A stretch of DNA of 8,704 bases from Clostridia bacterium. GTDB taxonomy: Bacteria > Bacillota_A > Clostridia > Oscillospirales > CAG-272. This document shows, piece by piece, positions 7,060 to 8,704 of the stretch (its first letter is position 1; each line of letters begins with the position of its first letter). The notes under the pieces are model-generated. The model made no database searches. It was not told where the DNA came from and saw only the letters and a program-made list of their open reading frames with translations. The translations under genes and the position numbers were made by a program. The stretch covers positions 1-8,704 of the forward strand of contig JAFUQY010000303.1 in assembly GCA_017472105.1 (NCBI GenBank). The letters run 5' to 3'.

Positions 7060-8190
7060 TCAGTTACCGCCGAAAAGCGGCTTGTAGTCGTCGGGGTCAT
7101 CGTTATTTGCAGGCTCAGCGGGAGTTTCCGGTTCGGATTCCGTCTCCGGCGCGGGCTCTTCCTGCTTTGCCTTCGCGTTTTCCATTGCCTGACGCGCGAA
7201 CGCTTCTTCTGCGGAGAGGTGTTCATCCTCTGCGGGAGCGGTTTCGGGAGCCTTCTTCTTTCCGTCACCCGTCAACTCAAGGAATACCTTTTCCAGCGTG
7301 ACTTCCTCGTATTCCATCGAGAGAATCGGCGCCTTCATGTCGGCAAAACGGAAGAACAGCTCCTCGCGCACATCGGTCTGACTGTCGGTTGCCACGCGCA
7401 CGTGATGCCGTCCGAGCGGCTCCGGTTCGATTTCCACGCTCTGCACAGCCGGCAGGGACTCGATCGCCCGGCGGATTTTTGCTTCATCGCCGCGCACAGT
7501 CATGTCGACGTAGTTTTTGCCCTCGTAGAGCTTCGTGAGGTTCTCCAGCGTATCGGACGCCACAATCTGCCCACGCGCAATGATGATGACGTAGTCGCAC
7601 ACCGCGGAGATTTCCGGCAGGATGTGGCTGGACAGAATCACGGTGTGGTCACGTCCGAGCTCCTTGATGAGTTCACGGATTTCGATAATCTGGCGCGGGT
7701 CAAGACCGACCGTGGGCTCGTCGAGGATGATGATCTCGGGGTCGCCGATAATCGCCTGCGCAATGCCGACTCTCTGCTTGTAGCCCTTGGACAGATTCCT
7801 GATGATGCGGTCCGCGTATGCCGTCAGTCCGGTTTTCGCAATCGCCCAGTCAACTGCCTTGTAGAGTTCGTCCCCTTTCAGACCCTTCGCTTCTCCGACA
7901 AATTCGAGGTACTCGTTCGGGGTCATATCCATATAAAGCGGCGGCTGTTCGGGAAGATACCCGATTGCGGACTTCGCACCGACCGGATCTTCGTAGATAT
8001 CGCAGCCGTTGACGGTGACTTCGCCCTCAGTTGCCGCGAGACATCCGGTGATGATGTTCATGGTCGTGGATTTTCCGGCACCGTTCGGTCCGAGGAAGCC
8101 GTAGATCATCCCCGGCTTGACGGAAAAGCTGACACCGCGCACGGCCTCCACGGAACCGTAGCGTTTGACAAGATTTTTAACTTCGATCAA
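7060..8190 (-). CDS. ABC transporter ATP-binding protein (CcmA/GldA type)
   Basis: A 376-residue ATPase that should energise the permease encoded downstream. Read from the TTG start at 8190, the Walker A motif GPNGAGKST is at 34-42, the Q-loop LPEQ near 82, the ABC signature LSKGYKQRVG at 133-142, Walker B IIILDEPTVGLDP at 153-165 and the H-loop SSH at 187-189; all are intact. EVTLEKVFLELTG (296-308) closes the usual C-terminal domain of this subfamily. A Glu/Pro/Ala-rich tail (about 310-376), probably disordered, ends in DDYKPLFGG. The TTG start is chosen because GGAGG lies nine bases upstream and the family N-terminus IEVKNLVKRYG follows directly. An ATG at 8235 would leave almost no leader after the promoter. 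It is the first gene of the four-gene operon. Confidence 0.95.
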   Translation of the reverse strand: MIEVKNLVKRYGSVEAVRGVSFSVKPGMIYGFLGPNGAGKSTTMNIITGCLAATEGEVTVNGCDIYEDPVGAKSAIGYLPEQPPLYMDMTPNEYLEFVGEAKGLKGDELYKAVDWAIAKTGLTAYADRIIRNLSKGYKQRVGIAQAIIGDPEIIILDEPTVGLDPRQIIEIRELIKELGRDHTVILSSHILPEISAVCDYVIIIARGQIVASDTLENLTKLYEGKNYVDMTVRGDEAKIRRAIESLPAVQSVEIEPEPLGRHHVRVATDSQTDVREELFFRFADMKAPILSMEYEEVTLEKVFLELTGDGKKKAPETAPAEDEHLSAEEAFARQAMENAKAKQEEPAPETESEPETPAEPANNDDPDDYKPLFGGN

Positions 8191-8199
8191 AGTGATATT

Positions 8200-8204
8200 C
8201 CTCC
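8200..8204 (-). promoter_or_regulatory. Ribosome binding site supporting a TTG start for the ABC ATPase
   Basis: GGAGG on the minus strand lies nine bases upstream of TTG at 8190. No ATG or GTG lies at a suitable distance. The only in-frame upstream ATG (8235) lacks a binding site and sits a few bases from the predicted transcription start. Confidence 0.75.
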
Positions 8205-8246
8205 AGTGGGTCTGGGTAAACCCGAAAGATTTCATATGATTTTTAT

Positions 8247-8255
8247 ATTATAGCA
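8247..8255 (-). promoter_or_regulatory. Extended -10 promoter of the ABC operon
   Basis: TGCTATAAT on the minus strand (8255-8247) is a perfect extended -10 element. No good -35 hexamer lies 16-18 bases upstream, which is usual for extended -10 promoters. The predicted start near 8240 gives a leader of about 50 bases to the TTG codon. Confidence 0.7.
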
Positions 8256-8289
8256 CGTATGCGTGAGGAATGGGTGAAAATTTATTGAA

Positions 8290-8310
8290 AATTTTAGAAT
8301 TCTTAAAATT
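8290..8310. promoter_or_regulatory. AT-rich inverted repeat between divergent units
   Basis: AATTTTA (8290-8296) and TAAAATT (8304-8310) are perfect inverted arms around GAATTCT. They sit in an island of nearly pure A/T (8276-8312) upstream of the ABC promoter and at the presumed start of the plus-strand RNA. It could be an UP element, a promoter for the RNA (TAAAAT at 8304-8309 as -10, with only a poor -35) or a binding site. None is established. Confidence 0.3.
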
Positions 8311-8320
8311 ACATCGCGCC

Positions 8321-8581
8321 GGAGGATGTCACGCCTCATCCGTCACGATTTTTTGAGAAAAAACCGTGACACCTTCCCCGGCTGCGTTTGTGCAGTTGAA
8401 ATTTCAAGAAACTGCACGGGGAAGGCTTGTTAAGGGTGGCGTCCCGGAGCATCGCCGTAAGAACAACCAAGTTTGCGCCGCAGGCTGAGTTTACCGAGGG
8501 AACTGAGTGTCAGTATCCCTGAAGGAAGATCGCTCCACCCTAAACCTGCACGGGTATGGCGCCCGCCGCGTAGGCGTTACA
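8321..8581 (+). ncRNA. Large structured RNA, candidate HEARO / IscB omega-RNA-like
   Basis: This gene-free segment holds many nested perfect helices. TGT-ACGCCT (8327-8336, one mismatch) pairs with AGGCGT-ACA (8572-8581) and closes about 255 bases. Inside, GTCACG/CGTGAC (8342-8347/8365-8370) caps a T6/A6 stem. CCTTCCCCG pairs with CGGGGAAGG (8372-8380/8417-8425) and encloses TGCAGTT/AACTGCA (8391-8397/8410-8416). AGGGTGG pairs with CCACCCT (8433-8439/8535-8541), closing a multibranch region with the hairpin AGGGAACTGA-GTG-TCAGT-A-TCCCT (8497-8520). CGGG pairs with CCCG (8551-8554/8562-8565). The core GAACAACCAAG (8461-8471) plus GCCGCAGGCTGAGT (8477-8490) resembles, from memory, the conserved core of HEARO RNAs, which guide IscB nucleases. 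Strand and family rest on that resemblance. The structure is seen directly; the ends are approximate; no iscB is visible. It could instead be another large RNA family or a MITE-like element. Confidence 0.5.
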
Positions 8582-8590
8582 AATTCAATT

Positions 8591-8607
8591 GAAAAGCGGA
8601 GCTTTTC
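8591..8607 (+). terminator. Hairpin after the structured RNA, possible terminator
   Basis: GAAAAGC (8591-8597) and GCTTTTC (8601-8607) form a perfect seven-base-pair stem with loop GGA. A pyrimidine-rich tract (TTCCTTCCCTCTT) follows instead of a clean run of T, so termination may be weak. It may also be an end hairpin of a small mobile element. Confidence 0.45.
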
Positions 8608-8618
8608 TTCCTTCCCTC

Positions 8619-8647
8619 TTGCAAAACCCCGCAATATGATGTATAAT
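8619..8647 (+). promoter_or_regulatory. Plus-strand promoter towards a gene beyond the window
   Basis: TTGCAA (8619-8624), a 17-base spacer and a perfect TATAAT (8642-8647) form a strong sigma-A-type promoter, with initiation expected near 8654. It points out of the window. GAGGTT at 8688-8693 may be a ribosome binding site for a gene starting just past 8704. No start codon with a following frame is visible before the edge. Confidence 0.6.
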
Positions 8648-8704
8648 AAAATGTATTACAATATTTTTCACCAAAAAATTCTCCCACGAGGTTAACCATA
8701 TATA

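Noticed and set aside
5207..7087. A 626-codon open frame on the plus strand
   Set aside because: It is antisense to the GldG-family and permease genes, very rich in His, Gly and Glu, and has no domain; it is a shadow frame.
8203..8215. Short hairpin CCAG/CTGG touching the ATPase ribosome binding site
   Set aside because: Four base pairs with a five-base loop are too weak to claim translational control.
7219..8253. A 344-codon open frame on the plus strand
   Set aside because: It mirrors the ABC ATPase, whose Walker and signature motifs are intact on the minus strand.
8434..8445. T-box-like GGGTGGCGTCCC
   Set aside because: It recalls the T-box antiterminator GGGTGGNACC but lacks the exact motif, the specifier stem and a following tRNA-synthetase or amino acid gene; the bases pair instead with CCACCCT at 8535-8541.
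8510..8540. SRP RNA-like CTGAAGGAAG
   Set aside because: It resembles the GGAAGGAAGCAG part of SRP RNA, but the full conserved apical loop is absent and the surrounding fold does not match an SRP hairpin.
8321..8581. RNase P RNA, tmRNA or 6S RNA
   Set aside because: The GAGGAAAGTCC and ACAGAAA motifs of RNase P and the tRNA-like end of tmRNA are missing, and the branched layout does not fit the single long rod of 6S RNA.
8507..8695. Small plus-strand frame starting at GTG 8507
   Set aside because: It begins inside the loop of a perfect hairpin, lacks a ribosome binding site, crosses the RNA, the hairpin and the downstream promoter, and resembles no protein.

Overview
The window looks like chromosomal DNA of a moderately GC-rich Bacillota (Clostridia), probably a gut-type relative of the Oscillospiraceae. 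The grounds are strong GGAGG-type ribosome binding sites, consensus housekeeping promoters, use of TTG and GTG starts, and the gene families present. No 16S or other taxonomic marker is present, so this placement is inference.

All seven protein genes lie on the minus strand, so the layout is read from right to left. (1) 8190 to 3674 is a four-gene operon: an ABC ATPase, an ABC-2 permease, a GldG-family membrane-anchored auxiliary protein and a DUF4340 protein. It starts at an extended -10 promoter and ends at a hairpin terminator with a UUCG loop. Together the four probably form one envelope ABC complex related to the Gld transporter of gliding bacteria; its substrate is unknown. (2) 3544 to 1444 is proA-proC, the last two enzymes of proline synthesis from glutamate, with its own consensus promoter and terminator. 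proB is not in the window. (3) 1289 to beyond position 1 is an ECF-like sigma-70 family factor followed closely by a membrane-anchored protein, its probable anti-sigma partner, cut by the window edge. A perfect 12-base palindrome lies over the expected transcription start of this pair.

The right end (8191 to 8704) holds no convincing protein gene. After the divergent promoter of the ABC operon and an AT-rich island comes a densely structured plus-strand segment (about 8321 to 8581). A long-range helix closes it, and it contains several perfect hairpins and a core block that I recall as resembling HEARO, the omega-RNA of IscB nucleases. No iscB is visible downstream, and a hairpin and a new plus-strand promoter follow. 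A stand-alone omega-RNA-like element is the most interesting feature of the window, but the family assignment rests on recalled sequence and needs a covariance-model search.
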